This document shows, one piece after another, positions 1-11,867 of a DNA stretch of 64,000 nt; the stretch's first letter is position 1, and each line of letters starts with the position of its first letter. A program made the position numbers and the translations under genes. A model generated the notes under the pieces. The model saw only the letters and a list, made by a program, of their open reading frames with translations. It was not told the origin of the DNA and searched no databases. Source of the DNA: Mauremys mutica (taxonomy: Eukaryota > Chordata > Testudines > Geoemydidae); contig NC_059073.1 of the NCBI RefSeq assembly GCF_020497125.1, positions 139,633,012-139,697,011 on the forward strand, read 5' to 3'.

Positions 1-2190
1 CTCTCTCTCCCCTTTTCTCAGTCCCCTTATTTGTGGCGGGCAAGGCTAGGTCTCTAAAACGATGAAAAAAATCCTTAGCCCAGACAAAACCATTCAATCA
101 TCAACGTTTTTCAAAAGGGTATTTCTATTAGCTGCACGGATTTCCTGAATGGAAACAATTCAACTCCCCCACAGTGGACAGATGGCTCGCAAAAACACAA
201 GAAGCTCTGTCCATGGGGAAAACGACTAGTCTGCACAAAGAATGAATCACACCACAAATATTTGGACATTCGTCTCTTTCCTCTTGCACAGTGAGGAAAA
301 AAAAACACCCCATTAATGAGCTCTTCTCTTTCTTGCAGTAACTTCAGTGGTGGAAAGTTCGTATCTCCTCTGTAATGACCATGAGTTCTGAAGGGTATGA
401 AAGCCAGGTCTGATTTAGGCCAGCTCCTGCCCATCTTTACTTAAAACACTCCTTATCACTTGGGTGCTTTCCTGCAATTCACTGAGAGTGCTGACGGCTC
501 TACTGCTGGGAAATACCGAGGAGGCAAAGGAATGGGGAAGAAACCTCAAGCGTCCATTTAGCCAGCAAATGGCACTAAATAGGATGTCTGCTTTTCTTCC
601 CAGGGGCGGAGCAGTGCAGGTGCTTGCAAACAAAGCTCTCGTCCTTCCCTTTCCCATGAGAAAACAAAGGAGTGAGCTCAGGAGTGGAGTTGTGGGAATC
701 ATGGTTGTTTTCAGGTTGCTGGCCATTATGAAAAAAGGACAGAAAAGTGTTTGGCGTAAAACGCAAAATGAATTTTTCCAAATGTTTGGCCCACCAAAAA
801 GTTGTTGAGAAAATATTTTGAGTCAAATAAAACCTTTCGTTTTGACATTTTTATTTTAAATGTCTTTGATTTATATTTTTTTTCAAATAATAGGAGAATA
901 GACACACAAAAAAGTCAAAAAGAACTGACTAATAGTAAGGGACTGAAAAACAAAGAAGTGGGCTGGGAGGGCAAAGGTGAGTGACATCTTGGTTTCCATC
1001 TGCTAGGAATTTCAAAGAAGTCAGACCAAATCTTTTCAAATTTGCCTGAGGTCCATCTTCTCCGAGAAGTTACCTGCTCTTTAGCTGCCGGTGCCAGGCC
1101 AGCCAAGACAGTGTGCCAAGCTTCTATCCCTGAAGGAACCTCCTCTTCTATCTAAGTAATGCGAGTCATTTGGCTACAAGCAGCGCTCTACAGAACCTAG
1201 TTTTTCATGAGCTGGGGACTTTTAAAGATAATGGGAAGTAATTTTGAAGGAAGTATCCATTATCCTATTAATCCTCTTGTCTACTTCTAGCCAACAGGAC
1301 AGTTGCTAAACACATGAATACTGCGTGCCCTGGGAAGCCCCCCAGTTACTATTCCTCAGTTTTATTTTAGAAAAATATATATATATTTTTTAAATGTTTC
1401 TCTGGGTGGGTGGAGATTGGCTTTGTGTAAATTGCAACTTCCCATCACAGGGAGAGACTTCCATTTCCCCAGCTTGCAGCATTATCCTACAGCCCTTATC
1501 CTTAGCCAGGCAGTCCTGGGGCTGCAGGGCATAACAGAGTTCTCCCTAGCTGCTGGTGGAAAGGGGGCTGGTCTCTCCCTGCTTGTTGCCAGGAATCCTG
1601 GCTTCAGCCTTGTACCATTTTGATGAGGAAATGTCCCCTACAATAGTGGCTACTAGACAAACATGGACCAGTTTTCTAGACAATTTAAATTCTGTTCCTT
1701 CTCACACATGGATGCTGTGTGTTGGGGCAACCTGTTGGTGAAAATTGTGGGGAAGGTGGATTGATAAGAGGACCATTTGGGTGTCTTCGTTGATCTCAGC
1801 AGATCAGTTTCTGCAATTCCAAGCACTACCACAACAACACAGCCTACCTGGTCCAGCTGCATGGCATTACCTGCAGCTTAAGCATCTCTTGAAGGATATA
1901 TCATGTGCTGGGAACAGTAGAGACTCCAGCATGGTTGTTGACGTGGAGAGAGGTCCATAGGCTCAGCTGCCAAGCTGAAGCTTATGATGACTCCTGGCCC
2001 CAAAGAGCCTCTCAAATTTAGATTGTCTGCGCCAGGCCTGGAACAAAGATTTCCGTGTATCCTGGAACTTGAGGCAATGGGAAAGCGCCTTGCAAAACAT
2101 TAAAAACTCGACTACTGATCTACGATTAAGGCTGATTCAGCAGAAAATTATATTTCGTTCACACTGATCCTCCACGTAGGTGACAGCACA
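1..2190. other. non-coding stretch, no recognised element
   Basis: I recognise no gene or repeat here. The open frames are short, overlap on both strands and lack family motifs. Positions 801-890 are AT-rich and resemble the degenerate AT-rich repeat seen at 2195-2440 and 2896-3345, but too weakly to annotate separately. Confidence 0.4.
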
Positions 2191-2194
2191 TGGG

Positions 2195-2440
2195 CCTGTT
2201 GACATGGGGTTTTACTGTTGTGTTTTTTTTATAATCAACTTAAAGGAAACTTTGAAATGCAAAGTCATTTTGAACCAAAAAAAAAAAATCAAAATGTTCA
2301 GCTTAAAAAACGTTGACACAAAACATTTAGATTTTGTTGGGTTTTTTCAACTGAAACAATTTGGTTTGCAAAATGTTTTGGTGTCACTAAATCTGCCTTT
2401 CAACTAAAAATGTTTCAGGCAAAAAGTTTCACCCATCTGT
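2195..2440. repeat. AT-rich interspersed repeat copy (MITE-like)
   Basis: The stretch is full of reiterated 'aaaatgttt', 'tttcaactgaaa' and 'gtttca' words. The same kind of phrases recur at 2896-3345, 26300-26540, 29916-30290 and 38655-38812. The words are partly palindromic, as expected of an old non-autonomous DNA element. The ends are not clear. Confidence 0.4.
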
Positions 2441-2895
2441 ACTCAGGAGGACATCCCCCAACATCGTTCCATTGCTGCAGGTCTCAGGGGATCAGCAATA
2501 GGTCAGGTCCATCCATGTGGAGGTTTGGGGATCGGGCTCTCTGCACCCTGCAAGCAACTTGGATCTGAGGTGCTCCCAGCCCTAGGTACCTCCTTAAAAG
2601 TGGGATTCCCCAGCACAAACGGGATTCAGCATGAGGAGATTTAAAACTCTGTTCTACCTGACCTGTGTGTGGCTGGGATGGCAAATGAAGTCCATCCTCC
2701 TCCCTCAGCTTGCTCACTCCTTTCCTGGCTTGCCCAAATCCTGGCCCCTCTCCCTGCATGGATTCCCAGTCCCACAAAGTGCCCTCTTTAAGGTCCAGGA
2801 AAGGGGCAACACCGGTTCAAAGAAGGTCAAGCCCCCTTCTAGACAAAAGGGAGTGCCGTGCACATGTGGATCTGGAGTAGGGTAGAGAAAGTTCC
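2441..2895. other. non-coding stretch, nothing recognised
   Basis: No repeat family or gene is recognised between the two AT-rich repeat copies. Confidence 0.35.
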
Positions 2896-3345
2896 CTCTA
2901 GAGCTAGTCAGGAATTTTTCAACCAAAGTTTGGGTTTTTTGAGTAAAAAAAAAAAAAAAAGTCAATTCATGGAAACCAAAACTGTTCATGGGAAAGGGAT
3001 GAAATGTTTGTTTCAGAAAAAAAAAATGTGACATTTTCAAAGCATGTTGACATTTTCTAAACAAACAATTTCTAAATAAACAGTTCTAAATGATATTTTG
3101 TTTAAAAATTTAAGCTAATTAAAGTAAAAAAAATTTAAAAGCCCACAAAACATCAACATTGAAAAGAAACATTTTGAAATTAATCAAAACAAAATGTTTC
3201 TATTTCACCCAAACTAATTTTTTTTCCAGATTGTTGGTTCCTGAACATTTTTGTGATTTTGACTTTTTCCTCCTGATCTGAGCCAGGAAAAAAAGTTTTG
3301 AATGTTCAAAAATATTCTCAGGACAGGAAAACCATATCCAACTCC
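2896..3345. repeat. AT-rich interspersed repeat copy (MITE-like)
   Basis: It begins near 'gagctagtcaggaattttt' and continues as A/T runs with 'acattttcaaa', 'aaacaatttct' and 'tgttcaaaaat'. It includes a pure A run of about 16 near 2946. The phrases match other AT-rich blocks in this window. I infer an old, diverged MITE. The boundaries are approximate. Confidence 0.4.
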
Positions 3346-3439
3346 AATCCTCAGAAAATGTGGAACTACAGAGGTCAAGGTCAAAGAACCAGGCTGTCTC
3401 ATGTAGTTTAACGAGTCCCTTACATTCCACCTGGGATAC

Positions 3440-4132
3440 TGTAGACGGGTCGGACTCACCCCCGCGGCGCCTCCTGCTGGTGACTCCGGGAATTAGCTCT
3501 GTCCAGCGCTGGAGTGCCCTCTGCAGGCTGGTGATCCGCCTGTCCTCAGGCCCCCGTGTCCCTCCCTGGACCCGTTGCCCTTTTACATGGGGTGCTGCCC
3601 CCTGGCAGTAACCCCTTTCTCTCAGGGTCTCCCCTCCTCAGGGAACCCTCACCCTCTATCCCCACCTTGCCTCAGTATTGGCTACTGCCAGTCATTGTCT
3701 AGCCCCACACTCTGGGGCAGACTGCAGTATCAGCCTACTCATCACAGGCAAAGGGGTTTGGACCTGCTGCCTTGGCCTACCCATGGGCTGCCCTCTGCAA
3801 CCCCCAGTACCAGTTGGCCCTCTGCTAGGCCGCAGCCTGGGGCTTTCCAGGCTGGAGCTCCCCAGCTCCTCAGCCTTTCCCCAGCCCTGCTTCACCCTAG
3901 GTACCTTGCCTATAGCTCCTGCAGCCAGGCCCTTCTTCCTCTTCAGGCAGAGGAAGACTGTCTGTTTCTGGCTTCCCTGGCCTTTTATAGGGGCCAGCTG
4001 TGGCTCAGTTTGGGGCATGGCTTCACCTGCAGCCACTTTCTCACTCAGCCCAGCCTTGAGAGCAGCCGCTCTCAAGCCCTGCCAGGCCACTTTTAAACCC
4101 CGCAGGGCAGGAGCAGTGTCCACCCTGCTACA
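3440..4132 (-). mobile_element. solo-LTR-like element (endogenous retrovirus or LTR retrotransposon)
   Basis: The 693-bp element begins TGTAG and ends CTACA, so it has the TG...CA ends of an LTR. It is flanked by gatac (3435-3439) and ggtac (4133-4137), a 5-bp target duplication with one mismatch. It is much more GC-rich than its surroundings. The minus strand carries a TATA box, TATAAAAG (complement of 3982-3989), which suggests minus-strand transcription. No gag, pol or internal region follows, so it is best read as a solo LTR. The long open frames inside are a by-product of low stop frequency in GC-rich DNA. The family is not identified. Confidence 0.6.
3982..3989 (-). promoter_or_regulatory. 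TATA box of the solo-LTR-like element
   Basis: The minus strand reads TATAAAAG inside the LTR-like element and is flanked by GC-rich sequence, the layout expected of a retroviral-type core promoter. Activity is not shown. Confidence 0.4.
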
Positions 4133-5636
4133 GGTACAAGCACATTTTCCTTCTCTCCTTAATGACTCTGCATTTCATTATTTGCACCAGCAATTGATTT
4201 AGGCACAACATTAGAGACCATCAAAGGCCAACATCTCTGAGTATCACAGTAGTGCCTGGAAGCCCCAATCAAGATTCACGGCCTGTTGTCCTAGTTTCTG
4301 TGCACATACATATTCTCTTCCCTTCTGACCCTCCTTATTTCCATTGCAGATCCCAGTGGAACATTGGCAATGAGCAAAAATGGGATGAAAAAGACTCATA
4401 ATTGCCCATCATTTTTCTTAGAGCCAGTGCAACAGTGTTTGCTTGATATGGAACTTAGTGTATCCAGGGAGCGCGTGCTCACTCCTGAGCTATTTAAAAT
4501 AATGAGGGGATATGCTGCTTTTAGCTGAAAATGCCCTGCTTTTAATGACAGCAGCAGCAACAACGGCAGCCCCCGCGAGGAATATTGTCTACATATGGGA
4601 CTCTGAATGATGATTTGCAAATACAGCAAAAGAAAAGAAAGTCAGCCACTGTAATTTCACTTCCTTCCTCTTTGTATTGTTAGAGAAATAAGAACAGGGA
4701 CTCTACTTTCTCGGCAGGTCTGGAAACACTCATGCAATTAAATGGTAGACGCTGGCTAATGTCATGCGCAGCGCAAAGGAAAGCTAACTTAAATCAGATG
4801 CAAATGAGAGAGGGAAAACAATGATACTTTTTAAAGACGTGCTTCTAAGGATGGTAGTTGCAACTTTCCTAAAAGGATATCCACAAGGTGCCTAGGGAAT
4901 CTTGATGGATTTGCCTCTGAGTGACTGCAAGCCGGAGAGCCAGACAATTTGTTCCATCTTGCTGCATTTTCAGGAAATTAAATTGCTCACTCTAAAACAG
5001 GCCTTTCCCAGACTGCAGGGTCACATATGCATTTTGTGCCTCTTTAGAGCCTTACTGTGCTAATACAATAATTCCTCAGCACTTTCCCCTCACGGCTGCT
5101 AACTGGGTGAACTTTCCCATGGGCTCTGGGTCCCTGTCTGGCAAGTGAACGGCAGCTGCTTTCCAATTTTTGTTCATTATGGGAGTGAGCGGTGGAAACA
5201 GCTGCGTGTCTCTCTTGGCATCAGCACACTCTCTTTTAAGGTGATACGGTCCTGCGCTCGTCAACATGAACGGCTTATGGCTATTCACACTATTATTCTT
5301 AATGGGAGCGACCATGTGCTGTACCCTGCAAGGAGAAGTGCTTCACTCATCAGCAGCGATTTATAACACTCCATGACCTGGCTGGGCTAGCTGTAAGCAT
5401 AAAAACCCCACTGCTAATAAAAATGTGCTGCTCTGAATAAAAAAAAAAAATTTTTAATGGAGAAGGACAGATCTAGCAAGCTCCCACCAGCTAATTCCGG
5501 CTTCTGCTCTCACTGGCGTATCAGCAGCCAGTTAAGGATGGTTGACGTGCACCAGAGTGTGTCCGAAATAAAAAGGGCTGCAGAATCATGCAGTATTTGG
5601 ATAGCCTGCTCTTAGGTCATAGCAAGATTGGGGTCG
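4133..5636. other. single-copy-looking AT-rich non-coding DNA
   Basis: No repeat is recognised. The block around 4430-4960 is free of repeat signatures and contains TAAT-type homeodomain words and an octamer motif, atgcaaat, near 4799. This is compatible with a conserved non-coding element, but conservation cannot be judged from one sequence. Confidence 0.3.
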
Positions 5637-5737
5637 GGGCTGTCCTTTTGCTGTGTGTCTGTACCGCGCCTAGCACAATTCTTGGTTCATGTCTGGGGCT
5701 CTTAGATGCTACCACAATACAAATAAATCAGAATACT
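5637..5737 (+). repeat. MIR-like SINE, 3' tail fragment
   Basis: It carries the tail diagnostic of the window's SINEs: a 'gtgtctgtaccgcgcctag' stretch, then 'gctcttagatgctaccac' and an 'aatacaaataaat' end. The tRNA-related head is missing. Confidence 0.65.
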
Positions 5738-7982
5738 TCATCTTTTGGGCAACATCCTTGCCCCATTGGCAAACTGGACCAGGAATTCACCCACGATGAG
5801 CTGAACCAAACTCCCCAGATCTTAACACTCCTGATGTCTAGGAAGTTTCAGACCCATATCTGCATGTTGTGACTTAGGCTCTCCCACCTGCTATGTGACC
5901 CTTTAACTGAAGAATTTAGGCAGAAACTTTCTCTGTGGACAGTTTTTTGTTTTAAATAATTGCCCACTTTGGGTTATTGGCTACCCAAGATACAGCACTA
6001 GGACCACTCGTACAGCTGAGCGTGGCAATACCTACGTCCCTATGATTTATTTTCTTAAGTCACACGCACTGTAGTGCAAATAAATAATAATAATATAGTT
6101 TGGTGACACAGGGCCTGATCGAAAGCCCCCTGAATTCAATAGCAAGACTCCCTCTCTGCAACTTTAGAGTGGTTCTGTTCTATGTAAAAAACGGCCTCTA
6201 CTTATTCAGAGGATCTGCTCCCCTGTTTTGTATTCACGGTCCTATCTGCTGACTTGAGTGAAAACGTAAGGGTTTGGGTTTTTTTAAAACAATATGTTTC
6301 ATGTACATTTGGAATTTGAAATAGTCATTTAGAAGAAAACCTAGATTTGTACAGCAAACGGCAAGGGCCTGATTAGTCAGAAAAGAGATGAGCAGCAGCG
6401 TAGGGAGCTGGGGAAATGACACTGCTCCCATCTGACCTTTGCAGAGCCACTGCAGCTGGGAAAATAGTGACAGGATTCTTTTTCTAGCTCACTCACCATG
6501 GCGAGGACTGTTGACAAAGACCCAATTGCACAGCCATCTTTGGGGGAAAAAAATACTGTCCTCAGATTAAGCCTTGAGTCACACATGGGGTTCTGCAGAT
6601 GGAAATGAAGGTATAATCTGAAAATGACCAGCTTCCACAGGGGTAGCTCAGCACATAACTTCAACGTGACTGGGTTCCACAGAAGGGGAGGAAGGCGTAA
6701 ATTGAAGATGAAGGAGTTCCAAAGGATTGCAACCACTGGAAATTCAATCCTGGTGCAGATGCCCTAACGCACTTCAGACTCCAATGTTGGGAACATTCGC
6801 AAAACTTCAAGCAGAGGAATAGTCCCACTGAAGTCTGTGAGACAACTAGCATGCTTAAAGTTCAGCACCTGCCTGTCTGAAGGCCTGAAGCCTCAGTTCA
6901 CACTGCAGTGAAGTTGACCATAACAAAAGACAGAAGGGGCAGCGGTTTGCACACAGTTTTAGTGCCAACTGATACAGTTCTGCAGCGGGACAGGGATCCC
7001 ACAGGTCCCGCAGGACCCACTGCCATAATAGCAGGAACAGGTGGGGGCGGGATTAAAAAAAGTCCCACACAGAACTCTACCAATTAGCACGATTTGCCTG
7101 TGTCAATTAGGGTAAAAATCCCTATCATTCAATATGCTAATTAAAAACATGTGTCTGCCTATCAGGCTCTAGAGAAAATACTAGAAAGAAAATGTCTTCT
7201 GATTACAAGTAAATATTTTTGCAACAGCAAGAAATCTCCTAGGAAACTATTTTTGTAGACGAGGATGCGGGCTGAGTTTTGTCTTTGTAAGTCTAAAGAA
7301 AAGTGGTAATTTGTTTTGTAATAAATGCAGTAATTATTATCCACATAAACACAATTTCACTAATTGCTTTTTTTATTCATAAAAATGAGTTTGATGAAAT
7401 ATGAAAAGAGGAGGTTTGAACTCAGAACCAGAGCGTTAATGGGCAGGTTTTTTTTAACCTATATGCATTTTGATGTTGTTGAAACACTTGGCAGAATCCT
7501 CTTTGCACTAGACTCGATAAAGAATTGAAAGACCGAAAGGGCTCGATAGAAGTGTTAATATTTCAGCATCACGGCAAGACAGATTTAAAGTGCTATTAAA
7601 CTCTAGCCTGAGTCTAACCTATACAATTATAGGGCTAATACTCCACGGGTCGAGGTTCTGTGAAGAAGTGTTTTTTGTTTTGTTTTTTAATATGAATTTA
7701 GAGCTGGATTGGCAGTTCTGGAGAGCAAATTCCAATATGGACCAGAAAAGAGGTGAAACATGGGCAGCAAAAGGGCAAACCTCACTTAAACAGCACTGCT
7801 TGTAGGACTGAAGGCATTGCTTGTAGGACTAAAAGAGTCCAGTCCCCTTGCCCTGTAAAAAATTGGCATTGATGCTGGGATGGTCAAGAAGGCCAGTTAA
7901 TGCTAACTAGGACGACGGCATTTTTGTACTGTGAACATCTGTTCACTTGGAAGTGCCCGAAGACCATTGTTACTGTACTTGT
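5738..7982. other. non-coding stretch, mostly single-copy-looking
   Basis: No gene is recognised. Near 6985-7065 there is a small GC-rich patch with 'gggatcccacaggtcccgca' that may be a repeat piece. Positions 7350-7610 are repeat-free and AT-rich, with several ATTA/TAAT words, and are a weak candidate for a conserved non-coding element. Confidence 0.3.
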
Positions 7983-8090
7983 ATTACAGTAGCATCAACT
8001 GAGAACAAGCTTCCATTGTGCTAGGCACTTAACACAGGACAAGAGACAGCTGTTGTCTTGAAGAGCTTACAATCTAAATAGACAAGACAG
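7983..8090 (-). repeat. MIR-like SINE tail fragment, minus strand
   Basis: The plus strand reads 'tattacagtagcatcaac', 'gtgctaggcactt' and 'gagcttacaatctaaatag'. These are the reverse complement of the tail seen in the plus-oriented SINEs. A CR1 fragment abuts it. Confidence 0.6.
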
Positions 8091-8094
8091 ATGG

Positions 8095-8334
8095 ACATAA
8101 GAACCAAAGGTCCATCTAGCCCAGTATCCTGTCTTCTGACAGGGCCAATGCCAGGTGCCCCAGAGGGAATGAACAGAACAAACATCAAGTGATCCATCCC
8201 CTGTCGCCCATTCCCAGCTTCTGGCAAACAGAGGCTAGGGACACCATCCCTGCCCATCCTGGCTAATAGCCATTGATGGACCTATCCTCCGTGAATTTAT
8301 CTAGTTCTCTTTTCGAACCCCGTTTTGGTCTTAG
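8095..8334 (-). mobile_element. CR1-like LINE 3' end
   Basis: The reverse complement carries the 3' part of a CR1 subfamily: 'aaggtccatctagcccagt' and 'tgtcttctgacagggcca' on the plus strand, followed by 'gaatttatctagttctctt'. A related sequence in the opposite orientation is at 25255-25492. It is a 5'-truncated copy with no open frame. The subfamily differs from the copies that end in ATTCTATG repeats. Confidence 0.7.
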
Positions 8335-9335
8335 AGAAGTAGGAAAAAGGAATTCTGTGTCAAATATACTGAGTCCCAGTCCAATGCCTTGTCTGAAACA
8401 CCATTCTTTACCTCTCGGTGCACAAACTCATTTTGCATAGCGTGGCTAGCAGGCAGTAAACATTTTACTTCTCTGACAGAGGTATATGAAATATTTACAG
8501 TGAAACATGAAATTATTTAAATGAGTTTTACTACGTTTCAGCACAAACTCAAAGAGGGCATAACATTACCATAATTGATTTGTGTTATTACTTGTCCTTT
8601 GCGCCTGGGCCCCATTTCCAGGGAGAACTCCAGAGCTTAGTCCCGAGGATGGAATGGGCATCTCCTGAGAAAAGGATGATTTTCCAAAATTGTATGTTCC
8701 AACATGGAAATTTGAAGTTTTGCATGATTCTGATTTTTTAAAAATATAGTCATTTCTCCAAACATTACAGAAAAGATGCACCTTGGCACCCAACATGAAA
8801 ACTTCCACTGCAATATTTTCATATGCACTTTATACTCACATTCAGACAGGAGCCAGATTTCAGTACAAAAGTAGAAATCATTCCAGATAGCCAAACTTTG
8901 AGTCCAAAATTGTGCGCAAGGCTCCTGAATCTTTTGACAAAGTTCAAGTTTCCAATTTATGGCAGAACGGTTACGTTTCAGGTTTTGTTGTGAATATTTC
9001 ACACAGCTCTAGTTACAATGCCCTAAAAAGTGATTTTTACAACTTTGTAATCGTATCAAATACTCATCCCGTGCACAGTATTTCTCTCTACTGGTTAGTC
9101 CACATAGAGGACAGGAGCCTACTACTGCTACTTGCTGACCGAGTCGCCCTTTCACACAATGAGTAAAGCTTGGTGCTGAAGTTCTAGGATTCAGTCCCCT
9201 CTGATGACTCGTGCCTGTGGGAATTAAAATATCACTGCTAATTATCAAAGAAATCCTGCATTCCTTGCACACAAGATTAAATGGGAAATTTTAATGCCAC
9301 AAGGAATTCAGGATGGTGCCTATAGTTCTCCAGGT
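8335..9335. other. non-coding stretch, nothing recognised
   Basis: The DNA is AT-rich and single-copy-looking, with no repeat ends and no coding signal I can support. Confidence 0.35.
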
Positions 9336-9343
9336 GTGAAACT

Positions 9344-9422
9344 GCTAGTGGGATTCACAAAGGTATTTAGGTGCCTAACTCCCACTGGGGTTAGGGGCCA
9401 ACATACCTTTGTGGATCCCACC
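9344..9422. repeat. palindromic MITE
   Basis: Inverted ends 'gggattcacaaaggtattt' and 'catacctttgtggatccc' surround 'aggtgcctaactcccac'. The 'gtgcctaa' words recur at 20640-20760 and 30800-30990. It is a short non-autonomous element; no clear target duplication was found. Confidence 0.55.
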
Positions 9423-9687
9423 CTGGATGTTTTGTGTGCTGATTAAAATTGAAAAGGGGGTGGGGGGGCGGAGTTTGAAACAACTTTCCAGATCACTTTC
9501 AAGAAGATTTAGAGTTGATGTTTTTCAAAGTGAACTCGAACTGAACCCTATATGCAACCAGTTTTGTGGGACTTTCAAAGCTGACTAATCAGTTTAGCCA
9601 CAGATCTCCCTAAATCAGTTTTGAAATCTCCACCTCTGCCAGCAAAACTGGTTGCAACGGTCTCCAACAGGCAGAACTCTCCTCATA

Positions 9688-10648
9688 GGGCTTGGCTACA
9701 CTTGAAAGTTGCAGCGCTGGGAGTTACAGCGCTGGTCGTGCAGCTGTGCAGGGCCAGCGCTGGTGTGTGGCCACACTCACAGCTACCAGCGCTGGTGTGT
9801 GGCCACATTTGCAGCATTTACAGCGCTGTTGGGAGTGCTGCATTATGGGCAGCTATCCCAGCGTTCAAGTGGCAACAACGTGCTTTTCAAAAGAGGGGGT
9901 TGGAGGGTGGTGTACTGTGACAGGGAGCGGGGAAGATAGAGAGAGTGGATTTTTGGAGCCAACACTGTGTGTTAGCTTCCTGGATTTAAAAATCACAAAA
10001 TGTTCGCGAGCCCTTAGTCTTAACTCTTAATTGCAAACAGCCTGCCTCCAACACGGACTCCCCGCTGTTTCACTCACTCCCTGTGGTGTACTGTGACAGG
10101 GAGCGGGGAAGATAGAGAGAGTGGATTATTGGAACCAACACTGTGTGTTAGCTTCCCTGGATTGAAAAATCACAAAATGTTCGCGAACCCTTAGTCTTAA
10201 TTGGAAACAGCCTGCATCCAACGCTGTTTCTCTGTCAAGCAAACTGCTTGCCTCTCATTTGATCGTTCACAGCCAGGTACAGATAGCTCCTGTTTGCTGT
10301 GATCAGTGTTTGTTTTTTAGATAAGCAGTTCAACGGAGCTCCGATCGGAGTTCACAACAAAACAAAGAGAGGCTGCATAACAAAACAAAGAGAGTAATTT
10401 AGTTAAAAGCATTCTGGGATATCTCCTTATTCCCTGGAGGCCAATAAAAGCGCTGGTGTGTGTCCACACTTGATGAGCAGCGCTGGATCACCAGCACTGC
10501 AATCGCTACACCCCAACCTGGCCAGGTGTACAGCCAGCGCTGCAGCCAGGGAGTTGCAGCGCTGGATGTGCCTTGCAGGTGTGGACGGTTACTAATTGCA
10601 GCGCTGGAAAGCCTCTACCAGCACTGCAACTTGCAAGTGTAGCCTTGG
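9688..10648. mobile_element. non-autonomous DNA transposon with 'ggcttggctacactt' TIRs
   Basis: The left end reads 'gggcttggctacacttg...agttgcagcgctgg'. The right end is its inverse, 'ccagcactgcaacttgcaag' followed by 'tgtagccttgg'. Sub-terminal DNA is packed with 'cagcgctgg' palindromes, as in the related element at 57928-58177. There is no transposase frame, so it would have to be moved in trans. The middle holds a 176-bp tandem duplication. I could not settle the target duplication, so the superfamily stays open (hAT-like is plausible). Confidence 0.65.
9909..10232. repeat. 176-bp tandem duplication inside the transposon
   Basis: Unit 1 starts at 9909 and unit 2 at 10085, both with 'ggtgtactgtgacaggg'. 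Both continue through 'gaagatagagagagtgga', 'caacactgtgtgttagctt' and 'cacaaaatgttcgcga'. The units differ by a few substitutions and small indels. The second unit is shortened near its end. Confidence 0.85.
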
Positions 10649-11178
10649 AGTTTAGCCTGAACAAAGACAGTGGGAGTGTGTCTTAATTAAACAATTATTC
10701 AGTTGCTGTGACCTCTCTAGTGCAACAAAGGCCCATTCTGAGTAAACACTGGCTTTCAGGCAAACTATGCCCCCTTGACAATTTTGCTGAAGATGGCCAA
10801 TCTAGCTTGTCAGTTCCTATTACAATTAAAGGGTCTTGTCTCAGACTCAGCATGCAAATATTATCTAACTTTTATAGATCCAGACTGAGTTTGTTTTGAT
10901 TATACTGCCCATATGTTCAACTGGATCCTTAAATGGCAATCAACAGCACATTTGGCTGCTTTTTGCAGTGCTCTGATGCTAAAGCAGAAGGATCTCGGTT
11001 CCTATTCCATACACTCCCCTTTCTCTCTGCCAGGAACAATGCCACTTGAGAGTCCACAGTTATCCTTTGCATGAGAAGGAATGCAGAATGTGAACCCCAA
11101 AAGACATGGCCTGTAGGGTTGAAGTTTCCATCTCATTACAAGTGAAAACTGATTGTTTACAGTCACATCCATCAGTAT
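10649..11178. other. non-coding stretch, nothing recognised
   Basis: No repeat or gene signal was recognised between the TIR element and the next interspersed repeat. Confidence 0.35.
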
Positions 11179-11179
11179 C

Positions 11180-11702
11180 AGCATCGCCAACCCCTAGCTT
11201 TCAAAACCCTTGTGTCAGGTCCCATCAAAATCATGAGATTTTAAAAATAAAAAATGTAGGTCCTTTTTATTTGTCTTCTGATTGTTGAGCCCTTAGAGGA
11301 GGCAGTGTGGCCAAGTGGATGGAGCCGTGGATTAGGACTCAAGAAATCTGCATTCTATGCCCAACTCTGTCACTACCCTGTTGGGAGGCCTGGAGCAAGT
11401 GATTCTATGATTTTGCCTTTCTGTGCCTCAGTTTTACCATCTGTAAAATGGGGATAATGATACTGCCCTCCTTTGTAAAGCATTTTGAGATATACTGATG
11501 AAAAGTGCTACTTACAAATTTAGTATTATTGTTTAGATTACATTTTTAAGCTTTTCTCCACAACCAACCAAAACCTACTTTTTTATGAAAGCTGAGATTT
11601 CTGAGATTCCCACATAATCACGACTCCAGGAGCTGGGGCTTTGCAAAAATACAAAATATTGTGAGGCCTGTGGGAAAACTCATGAGATTTGGCAACAACT
11701 GG
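11180..11702. repeat. interspersed repeat, split by a SINE
   Basis: It begins near 'atcgccaacccctag' and ends near 'gatttggcaacaactgg'. Inside are 'aaaatcatgagatttt', 'cctttttatttgtcttctg', 'aatcacgactccaggagct' and 'ttgcaaaaatacaaaatatt'. A second copy at 29636-29915 matches over the same landmarks. The inverse ends, 'gccaac' and 'ttggca', suggest an old DNA transposon. A SINE sits within it at 11296-11545. Confidence 0.6.
11296..11545 (+). repeat. tRNA-derived MIR-like SINE, near full length
   Basis: The head 'gaggcagtgtggccaagtgg' resembles a tRNA A-box region. It is followed by 'tgtgcctcagttttaccatc', 'tgtaaaatggggataatgat' and the tail 'tttgtaaagcattttgaga'. It is inserted in the repeat at 11180-11702, which continues on both sides. 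Pol III heads of this kind are known in MIR-like amniote SINEs. Confidence 0.75.
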
Positions 11703-11867
11703 CAAATTTGAGCCAGGGTGACATTTTTCTATTTGCATCTGTGAAAAACACCTTTTCATAGGGAAAACCATGTGAATCATTGTGCAGAAGATGGAAAAGA
11801 AATTTAAAAATAATGGAAAAATCTTAAGGGAAAACATAATACCAAGGTAACTTGGGACCTCTTAATA

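Noticed and set aside
3575..4202. Overlapping 140-175-codon open frames as protein genes
   Set aside because: They lie in the GC-rich solo LTR-like element, occur on both strands and lack any family motif.
9909..10232. LTR pair of a small retroelement
   Set aside because: The 176-bp repeats are adjacent and lie inside a TIR element, with no TG...CA ends and no flanking duplication.
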